Positions 49,893-58,205 of a stretch of 64,000 bases of DNA are shown here, piece by piece. The stretch covers positions 1 to 64,000 of the forward strand of contig NZ_AZDO01000023.1 of the NCBI RefSeq assembly GCF_001435505.1. The letters are read 5' to 3'. This DNA comes from Companilactobacillus futsaii JCM 17355 (GTDB taxonomy: Bacteria > Bacillota > Bacilli > Lactobacillales > Lactobacillaceae). The number at the start of each line of letters is the position of its first letter. Within the stretch, counting starts at the first letter, position 1. The translations under genes and the position numbers were made by a program. The notes below the pieces were generated by a model that searched no databases, was not told where the DNA came from, and saw nothing but the letters and a program-made list of their open reading frames with translations.

Positions 49893-51386
49893 ATGGCGAG
49901 CAATAAACCAATTGTTGACGCACATGGGAAGACTTTTAACCGTAATTTATTAGTTTTAGTTCTTCTTGTGGGTACCTTTTGTACGGTTTTAAACGGTACA
50001 ATTTTAACTACTGCTTTTCCAACTCTGATGAAAGAATTTAACGTAACGACATCTGATGTCCAATGGTTAACAACTGGATTCTTGATGGTCAACGGAATTA
50101 TGATTCCTGTTACCGCTTGGTTAAGTAATAACTTTAGTACAAAGATTTTGTACATTGTTGCAATGTCGACTTTCTTAGTCGGTACTATTATGGCCTTCGT
50201 GGCTCCGACTTTCTGGGTTATCCTAGCAGGTCGTTTGATTCAAGCTATCGGTGTTGGTATTACCATGCCTTTGATGCAGGTAGTTATGCTATCTATATTC
50301 CCAGCTAACAAACGTGGTGCTGCCATGGGGTTGGGTGGTCTAGTTATCGGATTAGCTCCAGCTATTGGACCTACACTTTCAGGTTTCATCATTGATAATT
50401 TTAGTTGGCGTGCACTTTTTGGAATGATTATTCCAATCGTCATCTTAGTTTTGATTTTAGCATTTTTCTTCATGCGTCCAGTTATTCAAACACATCGTAC
50501 TAAATTGGATGTTTTATCATTGATTGAATCAACGCTTGGTTTCGGAGCCATCCTTTATGGATTCTCATCAGTTGGTGATGAAGGTTGGGGTTCACCAATC
50601 GTTATTGTTTCAATCATAGTCGGTGTTATCTTTATTTTATTGTTTGGCTATCGTCAATTACATATGGACAAGCCATTCTTGGAATTACGTGTGTTTAAGG
50701 AAAAGAAATTCGCCATCGCTGCCGCTTTGTCATCAGTTACCAATATGGCCATGGTTGGTGTTGAAATGGTTCTACCACTATACTTACAAATCGTTAAAGG
50801 CATGTCAGCTTTCCATTCCGGATTGACATTACTGCCAGGTGCTTTGATGATCGGTGTTATGAGTCCTATTACTGGTAATGCTTTTGATAAGTATGGCCCT
50901 AAAGATTTAGCTAGAATGGGTATGTTCTTGTTAACAGCCGGAACGATTCCTTTCCTATTCTTAACTAAGAGTACACCAGTGTTAGATATCGTAATTCTTT
51001 ACATGATTCGTATGTTTGGTATTTCAATGGTCTTGATGCCTGTTACAACTGATGGTATGAATGCTTTGCCATTCAACTTAATGAGTCATGGTACTGCTGT
51101 AAATAATACAGTTCGCCAAGTCTTCAGTTCAATGGGTACAGCTATTTTGATCAGTGTCTTGACTAATGTAACCAACAATCTAAAACCTGGTAAGTCACTC
51201 TTATCAGCCGCTCCACTTCACTATCAAGATAAGTTCTATGATGCTACTTTGAGTGGTTATCATGCTGCCTTTGCCGTAGCGATCGTCTTTTGTTTAATTG
51301 GTTTCTTGATCACATTCATGGTCAAGAGCAGTTCTAAGTCAAAAGAAGTAGAACTAAAGAAGACAGAAATGGCAGGTGAAGCTTAA
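49893..51386 (+). CDS. MFS multidrug exporter, DHA2 (EmrB/QacA) family
   Basis: A 497-residue transporter with about 14 membrane segments. The N-terminal helix with FCTVLNGTILTTAFPTLMKE (about residues 30-49) and the motif C-like GLAPAIGPTLSGFIID (about 151-166) are typical of proton-driven drug exporters. It is downstream of marR, and its stop codon overlaps the start of the DUF4811 gene by one base (TTAATG). Likely substrates are toxic hydrophobic compounds, but this is inferred. Confidence 0.92.
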   Translation: MASNKPIVDAHGKTFNRNLLVLVLLVGTFCTVLNGTILTTAFPTLMKEFNVTTSDVQWLTTGFLMVNGIMIPVTAWLSNNFSTKILYIVAMSTFLVGTIMAFVAPTFWVILAGRLIQAIGVGITMPLMQVVMLSIFPANKRGAAMGLGGLVIGLAPAIGPTLSGFIIDNFSWRALFGMIIPIVILVLILAFFFMRPVIQTHRTKLDVLSLIESTLGFGAILYGFSSVGDEGWGSPIVIVSIIVGVIFILLFGYRQLHMDKPFLELRVFKEKKFAIAAALSSVTNMAMVGVEMVLPLYLQIVKGMSAFHSGLTLLPGALMIGVMSPITGNAFDKYGPKDLARMGMFLLTAGTIPFLFLTKSTPVLDIVILYMIRMFGISMVLMPVTTDGMNALPFNLMSHGTAVNNTVRQVFSSMGTAILISVLTNVTNNLKPGKSLLSAAPLHYQDKFYDATLSGYHAAFAVAIVFCLIGFLITFMVKSSSKSKEVELKKTEMAGEA

Positions 51387-52114
51387 TGATTTTAATCTCA
51401 ATTTTAATTTTTGCAGGATTAGCTTATTTCTTTGCTGTCTTTTTACAAAATAAAAAAGTTGGTTATGGTTTGTCTTTCACTTTTATTGCCCTGTTCCTAA
51501 TCTCTTTGGTTATGTTGATTTCAAATGAATATGGCCATTTTGGAATGGAAAAGGTAACTTCTGAGAAGACTTATCAAATCCAATCTGTTCAAAAAGATAC
51601 TAACTTATTGCTTGAGAAAAAATTAGGTACTAATGGTAAAGAAAATGTTTATATTTACCGTACCCCTGAAACTGCTAAAGCTAAGAAACCTCAAACAACT
51701 AAAGCAGATTCTCATGTCAAAAATGTTGTTAAAACTGGCAATTATAAAAATGCCACAGTAACAAAGAAGACAACTCGTTGGGAATACAAGAACGGTTTCT
51801 ATTCATTCCTATTTGGAATCTCTGACAACAACAAGGAATTCGTTAAACAAACAAATACCTTTAAAGTTGGCAATGATTGGTTAGTATTGACAACAACTCA
51901 AGCTAAACAATTGCAAAAGAAAATGAGTAGTAAATCTTTCAAGGCTCAAATGAAACAAGAAGCTGAAGCTTATGTCAAAGCAGAAGTTACTAAAGCTATG
52001 ACTCAAAACCCTGCTATGACAACTGCTCAACAAAAGCAAGTAACTAAACAAGCTCAACAAGCATTTCAAGCTCAGGCTCAAGCCAAATTGATCCAAGAAA
52101 TTAAAAATAAATAG
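51386..52114 (+). CDS. DUF4811-domain membrane protein
   Basis: A 242-residue protein with two N-terminal membrane helices (about 2-20 and 28-47) and an outward domain (about 55-165). A Gln/Ala/Lys-rich helical tail (about 170-240) follows. Such proteins recur beside DHA2 exporters in lactobacilli and may be accessory subunits. The function is unknown. The start overlaps the exporter stop, giving translational coupling. SD is within the exporter 3' end (GGTGAAG). Confidence 0.82.
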   Translation: MILISILIFAGLAYFFAVFLQNKKVGYGLSFTFIALFLISLVMLISNEYGHFGMEKVTSEKTYQIQSVQKDTNLLLEKKLGTNGKENVYIYRTPETAKAKKPQTTKADSHVKNVVKTGNYKNATVTKKTTRWEYKNGFYSFLFGISDNNKEFVKQTNTFKVGNDWLVLTTTQAKQLQKKMSSKSFKAQMKQEAEAYVKAEVTKAMTQNPAMTTAQQKQVTKQAQQAFQAQAQAKLIQEIKNK

Positions 52115-52144
52115 TGATTTTTTATCACTCATGAAAGTAATTCA

Positions 52145-52180
52145 AAAGCACAAATTCTGTAATGGAATTTGTGCTTTTTT
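52145..52180 (+). terminator. Terminator of the marR-MFS-DUF4811 operon
   Basis: AAAGCACAAATTC and GAATTTGTGCTTT form a 13-bp stem, followed by T residues. Confidence 0.9.
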
Positions 52181-52327
52181 GATGAATTGATTTATTTTTT
52201 TATCTTCATTGATACATTAATTCAATTTATGAAAGAATAATAAAATGTTTTCATAAGTATATTTCTTATTTTCATATTGATTAATAATTGCAACTATTCC
52301 ATAATTATTCCTAGAAAGGGGAATGTT

Positions 52328-53545
52328 ATGGGATTAAATAGGAAAATGCTCTATGCCGCGATTTTGGCCTCTAGTTGTTTACTCTCAACCACGGTTGTTA
52401 AAGCTGACCAAGTCGATGCAAATCAAGAGAAAAATGTTAGTCAAAACGTTACGAACCAAACTAATTCAGTAAATGATGGTTCGGTAAATGATAAGCCAGT
52501 TAATAACGCACTAGACCAGACAAAAGCACCACAGACAACGACTCCAAAAGAATCAACAACGAGTCAAAGAAATAGTCAGAGTAATACCCAGACTACTCAA
52601 GCTAATAGTCAAATTGCTTCTGATAAACAAATTGATGGTGTTTATACGGTAAATAATAGTGTATTCATTCCTTTATATTATGCCGATGGATCAGTTGAGA
52701 CTAATCGAGCTTTAGCTGCCAACAGTGCCTGGTATACTGACACTTATCATACTTTAGATAATGGCAATAGTTATTATCGTGTCGCAACTAATGAATACGC
52801 TAATGCAAAAGACGGTACTTATAAATCATACGTTCAGCCATATTCGGGGAATGCTACGGTAGTTTATCAATCAGGTTCTAGTATTCATTCCTTCAAGGGT
52901 TATGGCAATCGTGCTGTTTATGAAGGCAATGATTTAAATACTGGTACGAGTTGGAAAGTAAACAATCACGCTAATATTGGTGGTAAAGAGTGGTATCAAA
53001 TTAGTTCTGACACTTGGGTTCCACAAGATTATGTCGTCATTAATAATGGCAATTACAAAGAAGCCGATTGGATTTCGGGTGTACCTTTGATTGCTCAAAG
53101 ACCTGAACTTCCTAATGGTTGTGAAATCACCGCTGTAACGATGATGTTGCAATATGCTGGAGCTAATGTCGATAAGATGCAAATGGCAAGAGAAATGCCA
53201 CGTAGCAGTAATCCTAATTATGGCTATATTGGTCAACCTTGGGATGGAACGGGAATTACGATTTTTCCACCTGCTTTGATGCGTTTGGTTGAAAAGTATG
53301 CTGGAACCGCTAAGAATTTGACCGGTCAAAATTTTGATGCGATTAAATATCAAATTAATATTGGACACCCAGTCGTTACTTGGAATACACTTTATGGATT
53401 TCCATATCATGCTTTGGTAGTTACTGGTTATGACAGCAATTATGTTTATTACAATGATTGTTGGACTGACCAAACTTTGCAAATGGGGATTACGCAATTT
53501 ATCAATAATTGGAATACACAAAATAGACGTGCAATAAGTTATTAG
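52328..53545 (+). CDS. Secreted SLAP-module protein with C39-like peptidase domain
   Basis: A 405-residue secreted protein. Signal peptide (about residues 1-25, ending VVKA), Asn/Gln/Thr-rich linker (about 26-105), and an S-layer-type SLAP module (IDGVYTVNNSVFIPLYYADG, about 104-123, through the WYTDT...YYRVATNEYA region). A C39-like peptidase domain follows (about 245-405), with Cys in PNGCEITAVT (about 264-273) and His in YGFPYHALVVTGYD (about 359-372). It may cleave wall peptides or bacteriocin-like substrates. The ATG at 52328 (AAAGGGG upstream) replaces a longer frame to 52277. Confidence 0.82.
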   Translation: MGLNRKMLYAAILASSCLLSTTVVKADQVDANQEKNVSQNVTNQTNSVNDGSVNDKPVNNALDQTKAPQTTTPKESTTSQRNSQSNTQTTQANSQIASDKQIDGVYTVNNSVFIPLYYADGSVETNRALAANSAWYTDTYHTLDNGNSYYRVATNEYANAKDGTYKSYVQPYSGNATVVYQSGSSIHSFKGYGNRAVYEGNDLNTGTSWKVNNHANIGGKEWYQISSDTWVPQDYVVINNGNYKEADWISGVPLIAQRPELPNGCEITAVTMMLQYAGANVDKMQMAREMPRSSNPNYGYIGQPWDGTGITIFPPALMRLVEKYAGTAKNLTGQNFDAIKYQINIGHPVVTWNTLYGFPYHALVVTGYDSNYVYYNDCWTDQTLQMGITQFINNWNTQNRRAISY

Positions 53546-53556
53546 GGGATAGAAAA

Positions 53557-55038
53557 ATGAATAAAAAATCAAAAATGTTTTTTGTCTGCAGTTTTGCACT
53601 AGCAATGTTGGCTGTGACTACGCAACAAAATGTAAAAGCTGATACAACAACTGATACTCCAGTTGAAAATGTTCAACAGCCAGTTGCTCAAGCTACACAA
53701 GAAGTAACTACACAGGCAAGTACACAAGAAACTTCACCAGAGGCAACACAAGCTGCTGATCAAAACCAAACCGTTAATCAAACACAAACAACAGATCAAA
53801 CACAAACACCAGTTGTTAATGATGCTGTAACAGAAGATGCTCAACCAGCTGCAAAGACAACAACACAAGCTGACAGTACAACATCAAATATTACTCAAAT
53901 CAAAGGTGTTGTAACTACGGGAGATCAAATTACTTACCTTTATACACAAGATGGTCAAAAGTTGACTAACCGTGCTTTAGGTCCTAATACTCCTTGGTAT
54001 ACAGACCAAAGAATGGCCTATAACGGTGGAACTTACTATCGTGTTGCTACCAATGAATTTGCTGATGGTCAAAATGTTACGTTGTCATACGGCAGTGCTG
54101 CTGATGGAATCGTTCGTGTACAACCATATGGTGCCGTAAATTACAGACGTAATGACACTGGCTTTGCTAGATCAGGCCAACCTAACTTTAAAGGTAATTC
54201 AGTTTGGAAATACAATCGTACTGATAATGCCAACGGTAAAACATTCTATCAAATTGCCACTAACGTCTGGATCAATAGCGACGATGCTACAACAACACCC
54301 GCTTACCAAAATCCAAATGGCTGGCTTCAAATTCATGATGAACAAATCAAACCAGTTGGTAATGTAGGTTATCCTTTGTACAACGGCGTTGAAGGAATCA
54401 AAACTTGGTTAGTTAGAAAGTATTTTGGTTACTCAAATGCTCACACAATTTATGATGGCAATGTTGCTAACAGTGTAAGAAGTTTACAATCAAGAAATGG
54501 CCTTCCTGTTACGGGTATCGTTGATTTGAATACTTGGAAAGCTATGGGCTTCACAGAAACCAGCTGGTATGGAATCGACTCATATGTTGCCCCATTAAGA
54601 ACTAATATCACAAGTTCTAGATCAGACCATATTGAAGCAATGATCAATGAAGCTTACAGATACTTGGGTCAACCTTGGATCTCAGGTGCTTCCAGTTCTC
54701 CTGATTATGGTGTTGATTGTTCTGGATTAGTTACCCAAGCTCTTTATGCTTCAGGTATCGATTCGGCTCCAATCTCATCAATCCAACATGCTCAACCAGG
54801 TAACGAGTGGAATTGTCAAATGTACTGGAATGACGTTAGAATTCCACACGTTAACTTTAATCAACGTCAAAGAGGAGATTTGATCTTCTTCACAGACCCA
54901 TCAAGTGGTATGTTATGGCACGTTGGTATTTTATTGGATCCATCAACAATGATTGAATCATGGCCATATGCAGTACAAGTTCACTCAATCTATTCAGGTC
55001 GTGGAAACATTGCCGGAGTAAAACGTGTCTTTGCTTAA
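53557..55038 (+). CDS. Secreted NlpC/P60 endopeptidase with SLAP and PG-binding modules
   Basis: A 493-residue secreted enzyme. Signal peptide (about residues 1-28), Thr/Gln-rich linker (about 29-105), SLAP module (KGVVTTGDQITYLYTQDGQK, about 113-132, then RALGPNTPWYTDQ), and a peptidoglycan-binding-1 fold (SVRSLQSRNGLPVTGIVDLN, about 306-325). The NlpC/P60 domain (about 355-493) has Cys in GVDCSGLVTQALYA (about 385-398) and His in MLWHVGILLD (about 450-459). It would cut peptide bonds in peptidoglycan. SLAP and signal regions resemble the gene 12 bases upstream, so the two likely form an operon. Confidence 0.88.
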   Translation: MNKKSKMFFVCSFALAMLAVTTQQNVKADTTTDTPVENVQQPVAQATQEVTTQASTQETSPEATQAADQNQTVNQTQTTDQTQTPVVNDAVTEDAQPAAKTTTQADSTTSNITQIKGVVTTGDQITYLYTQDGQKLTNRALGPNTPWYTDQRMAYNGGTYYRVATNEFADGQNVTLSYGSAADGIVRVQPYGAVNYRRNDTGFARSGQPNFKGNSVWKYNRTDNANGKTFYQIATNVWINSDDATTTPAYQNPNGWLQIHDEQIKPVGNVGYPLYNGVEGIKTWLVRKYFGYSNAHTIYDGNVANSVRSLQSRNGLPVTGIVDLNTWKAMGFTETSWYGIDSYVAPLRTNITSSRSDHIEAMINEAYRYLGQPWISGASSSPDYGVDCSGLVTQALYASGIDSAPISSIQHAQPGNEWNCQMYWNDVRIPHVNFNQRQRGDLIFFTDPSSGMLWHVGILLDPSTMIESWPYAVQVHSIYSGRGNIAGVKRVFA

Positions 55039-55074
55039 TAGGTTTTGTTTGAATTATTAAGTTGGATTTAGTAT

Positions 55075-55146
55075 TCCGTCCTCCATAGCAAAGCAAATTT
55101 GGCTGGAACAATGTGGGCACGACTTGGAGCCTTTGCTATTCCGGAC
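55075..55146 (+). repeat. Dispersed repeat with inverted arms, full copy
   Basis: The unit begins TCCGTCCTCC and contains ATAGCAAAG (55085-55093), whose reverse complement CTTTGCTAT is at about 55131-55139. The middle holds GCTGGAACAATGTGGG then CACGACT. The 5' half matches 30185-30213 at 28 of 29 bases on the other strand, and the middle matches 44070-44092. It lies in the 364-base gap between the NlpC/P60 gene and the fetAB genes. Confidence 0.72.
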
Positions 55147-55182
55147 TAGAGAGTTGTCTTATATTTTTATACAATCAAACGA

Positions 55183-55249
55183 AAAAAAGCATCTATTCAG
55201 ATCATGGTCGCACTGCGATAATCCTTCTTCTGAATAGATGCTATTTTTT
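55183..55249 (+). terminator. Terminator after the NlpC/P60 gene
   Basis: AGCATCTATTCAG and CTGAATAGATGCT form a 13-bp perfect stem with a long loop of about 35 bases, flanked by AAAAAA and TTTTTT runs. The remaining gap up to 55403 shows nothing further. Confidence 0.8.
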
Positions 55250-55403
55250 GATTTTGAATTATTTAGAATAAACATGCAAAAAGGCCGACAGCATCTTAAT
55301 CTAACTTAAGAATCAATTGCCCTAATAAAGATTTTTTTGTAAGCTAATTGCTAGTAACTAAGGGATTTCTTAGAGATAATGTTATGAGGATTGAGGTGGG
55401 ATT

Positions 55404-56048
55404 GTGGAAAAAATATTTCAAGTTAAGCATCTTTTTTATAAGGTGAACGAAACAACAATTTTAAAAGATATAAATTTAGATATTCAAAAAGGTAAATACA
55501 TTACCGTCGTTGGACCATCAGGGAGTGGAAAAAGTACGTTGATGCGTATTTTGGCCTCGATGATCAGTTCAACTTCTGGGGATGTGATCTTTGATGGCAA
55601 ATCAATCGAAACTTATGACCCAATTTTGTATCGTCAAAAGGTTTCGTATGCTTTTCAACAACCGACTTTATTTGGAAAAACTGTTAGAGAGAATTTGGCG
55701 TTTCCATTTGAAGTTCGTAAAAAAGAAGTTGATGAAGCAAAAATTATCGATTATTTGAAGATGGTCAATTTGGACGAAACTTATATCGACAAGAGTGTCA
55801 ATGATGTGTCTGGTGGGGAAAAACAACGGATTGCTTTGTTACGTAATTTACTTTTTCCACCTGAAGTGTTGATAACTGATGAAGTTACAGCTGGATTGGA
55901 TGCTGAGAACAAAGAGATTGTGCATAAGATGTTAAATCAATTCAATCAACGTGGATTAACGATTTTACGAGTAACGCACGATGAAACTGAAATAGAAGTG
56001 GCTGACGATAAAATTTCTATTAGAAAAGGGGAACTAGTAAATGACTAA
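55404..56048 (+). CDS. fetA: ABC transporter ATPase, FetA/YbbL-like
   Basis: A 214-residue ATPase. Walker A GPSGSGKSTLMRIL (about residues 37-50), Q-loop in SYAFQQPTLFG (about 84-94), signature VSGGEKQRIALLR (about 133-145), and Walker B VLITDEVTAGLD (about 152-163). It pairs with the FetB-type permease that overlaps its end by eight bases. The FetAB system in Escherichia coli exports iron. It starts at GTG 55404 with GAGGTGGG upstream. Confidence 0.85.
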   Translation: MEKIFQVKHLFYKVNETTILKDINLDIQKGKYITVVGPSGSGKSTLMRILASMISSTSGDVIFDGKSIETYDPILYRQKVSYAFQQPTLFGKTVRENLAFPFEVRKKEVDEAKIIDYLKMVNLDETYIDKSVNDVSGGEKQRIALLRNLLFPPEVLITDEVTAGLDAENKEIVHKMLNQFNQRGLTILRVTHDETEIEVADDKISIRKGELVND

Positions 56049-56814
56049 TTTAACGGTTTCTAATTCAACTTTAGCCCTAGGTTTTGTCCTAGTTTTAGTA
56101 GCATTAGTTATAGGTTATGTCGAAAAATTACATATTAATAAAGATATTTTAATTGGTGTTGTCCGGGCAATCGTGCAACTATCGATTGTTGGGTACGTTT
56201 TGAAATTTGTTATCAAGGCTGATGATATTTGGTTAACTGGGGCCTGCTTTGTGATCATCGTTATCAATGCTTCGTGGAATGCAGGTAAGCGTGGTAATGG
56301 AATTCCCAAGGCTTTTCAGTCATCTTTACTAGCAATTTCAGTTGGGACAGTTATTACATTAGGAACGTTAGTGTGGACTGGTTCCATCAAATTCGTACCA
56401 GAACAAATTGTGCCAGTTACGGGAATGATTGCCAGTAATATCATGGTTGCTATTGGTCTTTGCTATCGCAATATGATGCAAACCTTTACTGATCGTCATC
56501 AACAAGTTTTAGAAAAATTAGCTTTGGGTGCTGACATCAAAATGGCTTGTCTAGATATTTTACGAGATAGTATCAGAAGCGGTATGCAACCAACGATTGA
56601 TTCTATCAAGACATTAGGATTAGTTAGTTTGCCAGGGATGATGTCTGGTTTGATTTTTGCTGGGGTTGATCCAGTCAAAGCCATTAAATATCAAATCATA
56701 GTAACTTTCATGCTCTTGGCATCGACAGGTTTGGGTTCAATTATTTCTTGTTATTTGGCTTATAAACAGTTCTTCAACGAAAGAAAACAATTGCGAAACG
56801 AGTTAATTTCGTAA
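56041..56814 (+). CDS. fetB: ABC transporter permease, FetB/YbbM-like (UPF0014)
   Basis: A 257-residue membrane protein with about seven helices. DILIGVVRAIVQLSIVGYVL (about residues 35-54), IVINASWNAGKRG (about 73-85) and SLPGMMSGLIFAGVDPVKAI then KYQIIVTFMLL (about 196-226) are UPF0014/FetB hallmarks. Metal or iron export is the family role; the actual substrate here is not shown. It ends in front of a strong terminator, convergent with the hydratase gene. Confidence 0.87.
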   Translation: MTNLTVSNSTLALGFVLVLVALVIGYVEKLHINKDILIGVVRAIVQLSIVGYVLKFVIKADDIWLTGACFVIIVINASWNAGKRGNGIPKAFQSSLLAISVGTVITLGTLVWTGSIKFVPEQIVPVTGMIASNIMVAIGLCYRNMMQTFTDRHQQVLEKLALGADIKMACLDILRDSIRSGMQPTIDSIKTLGLVSLPGMMSGLIFAGVDPVKAIKYQIIVTFMLLASTGLGSIISCYLAYKQFFNERKQLRNELIS

Positions 56815-56848
56815 AAAAACGTATATCATTTTCGATATACGTTTTTTT
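56813..56848. terminator. Bidirectional terminator between fetB and the hydratase gene
   Basis: AAAACGTATATC and GATATACGTTTT form a 12-bp perfect stem with an ATTTTC loop, flanked by A and T runs on the two sides. Confidence 0.9.
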
Positions 56849-56853
56849 GATAC

Positions 56854-57675
56854 TTAATTTACTTGTAAGTTAACGCTCCCCAAGCCATTGTCAAAATCAG
56901 CTCGCCAGGTTCCTTTAGTTAGTGATGGTGGTAGGACAAAAGTTCCAGAAGATACTCGTTGCCCCCTTAATAGTCGTTTTCCTTGAGAATCTAGCTTCTT
57001 TACCAACCACTGCAAAGACTTCAAAGGATTATCGAGAACTTCTGAAGATTTACCAGATTTTAAATTTTCTTGATCGTGAAAAAGGGTGGCGGAGACGTTT
57101 GCTAGAGTTTCAACTGACCCTAGTGTCTTGGTGTCTTTTTCATCTCCATAAACGACTAGACCGCTGACAGCCCCATCTGACATGACCATGTATTTGGACA
57201 AGCTAGGGAACCAATTGCTGAATCGAGAGTCGGGAACTTCCAAGGCCGGTGCTACGGTAGTTTTTTCCAGCAAGTCTTCTAAGGAATCTGTAGGCAAGAG
57301 GTCCTCTTTAGCTCGGAAGCACAATTCGACTTCTACTAGGGGTTCCATTAGGCTCTTTAACGAGACTACTGCAGTGGATTTCAAAAAATTGTTGGTCATT
57401 TCAGCTCCGTACAACGGTTCGTTTGAATCAAACATATCTTGAGTCTGTTTGCTAGTCAGTGAAACCTTGTATCCACCGACAGAATCATCTTTCAAATCGG
57501 TAAAGACATCCTGAACTTGATAGGCTGAATTTTCATCGGTGACCAAATTAGTCCAGTCGTCTTCTAATAAAGGCTTTTTAGATTGAAGTGCTTCTGCTAA
57601 TTCATTTGCAAATTCCTTTTGATCATAAGTTAAAGTAGTAGTTTGAGTTGTAGTTGTAGTTGTATTTTGTGTCAT
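56854..57675 (-). CDS. FAH-superfamily hydratase (2-keto-4-pentenoate hydratase/MhpD-like)
   Basis: A 273-residue protein. After a Thr/Gln-rich N-terminus it shows GGYKVSLTSKQTQDMF (about residues 62-77), MEPLVEVELCFRAKEDLLPT (about 104-123), then VAPALEVPDSRFSNW (about 137-151) and SDGAVSGLVVYG (about 162-173). This is the pattern of MhpD-type hydratases, which add water to 2-hydroxypentadienoates at a divalent metal; decarboxylases of the same fold are an alternative. No aromatic degradation genes are nearby. The ATG at 57675 has GGAGG upstream. A T-box and a small ORF precede it. Confidence 0.8.
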   Translation of the reverse strand: MTQNTTTTTTQTTTLTYDQKEFANELAEALQSKKPLLEDDWTNLVTDENSAYQVQDVFTDLKDDSVGGYKVSLTSKQTQDMFDSNEPLYGAEMTNNFLKSTAVVSLKSLMEPLVEVELCFRAKEDLLPTDSLEDLLEKTTVAPALEVPDSRFSNWFPSLSKYMVMSDGAVSGLVVYGDEKDTKTLGSVETLANVSATLFHDQENLKSGKSSEVLDNPLKSLQWLVKKLDSQGKRLLRGQRVSSGTFVLPPSLTKGTWRADFDNGLGSVNLQVN

Positions 57676-57757
57676 AGGTGGTTCCTCCATGAATTTTATT
57701 TTTTAATTTAATCTGAATCTGAGAATCGTTATTAATGCCACTAATATCGCTTTCCAT
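57623..57757 (-). CDS. Leader ORF overlapping the hydratase start (44 codons)
   Basis: MESDISGINNDSQIQIKLKN opens a 44-residue frame with SD AGGTGG six bases upstream. It has five Ile codons in its first 22 positions (5, 8, 14, 16, 22). It runs through the hydratase start in a different frame, and its end (a Tyr/Asn-rich stretch) comes from the repetitive Thr codons of that gene. Its SD region (57760-57769, AGGTGGTTCC) is exactly complementary to the hydratase SD region (57676-57685, GGAACCACCT). Translation is inferred from the SD only. Confidence 0.45.
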   Translation of the reverse strand: MESDISGINNDSQIQIKLKNKIHGGTTYDTKYNYNYNSNYYFNL

Positions 57758-57792
57758 TTGGAACCACCTCACTTTTTTGAATTTTAATTTAA

Positions 57793-58111
57793 CAAAAAAC
57801 GCCCTCTGATGACTAAGATCATCAAAGGACGTTTACCGCGTGTTACCACCTTTTATTCGTAATATTATTACTAATATCACCTTGCACAAACTAATGAATA
57901 ATTTGTCGGCACGTTAATGGGTGCAACCAGCTTTTTCTACTCGGATAAACCTTTTGAATCGCAACTAACAGGTGATTGAATCAATCTTTTGATATTATCT
58001 CGCATCAACCGATAACTTTCTGAATCAAGTCGATCGACTCGTTTCCTGCTAAACGTTTTTTATTAAATTAATTGTTGAAAGTAATTTAAACCCATTTTAA
58101 AATAATGTCAA
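57793..58111 (-). promoter_or_regulatory. T-box leader with isoleucine specifier, upstream of the hydratase
   Basis: Promoter TTGACA-17-TAAATT (complement of 58083-58111). Stem I has base pairing AGCAGG/CCTGTT, arms AGTCGATC/GATTGATT and distal loop GGTTG within GTTATC/GATAAT. The specifier strand reads TTCAATCA, placing ATC (Ile) at the complement of 57974-57976. The T-box AGGTGGTAACACGCGG (complement of about 57836-57851) has a UGGU bulge, fitting an A73 discriminator as in tRNA-Ile. The terminator pairs ACGTCCTTTGATGAT with ATCAGAGGGCGT, followed by U residues near 57793. Confidence 0.88.
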
Positions 58112-58205
58112 CAATTAAATTAAAAAAAGATTAAAATAATTTAATTTTGTAGCTTTCTGCAATTAGACCTACTATATGGAGCAATTTTTTTATATAATTG
58201 GTACA

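Noticed and set aside
52934-53605. 223-codon minus-strand frame opposite the C39-like protein gene
   Set aside because: The plus-strand frame has signal peptide, SD and domain motifs; the reverse frame has none and covers two plus-strand genes.
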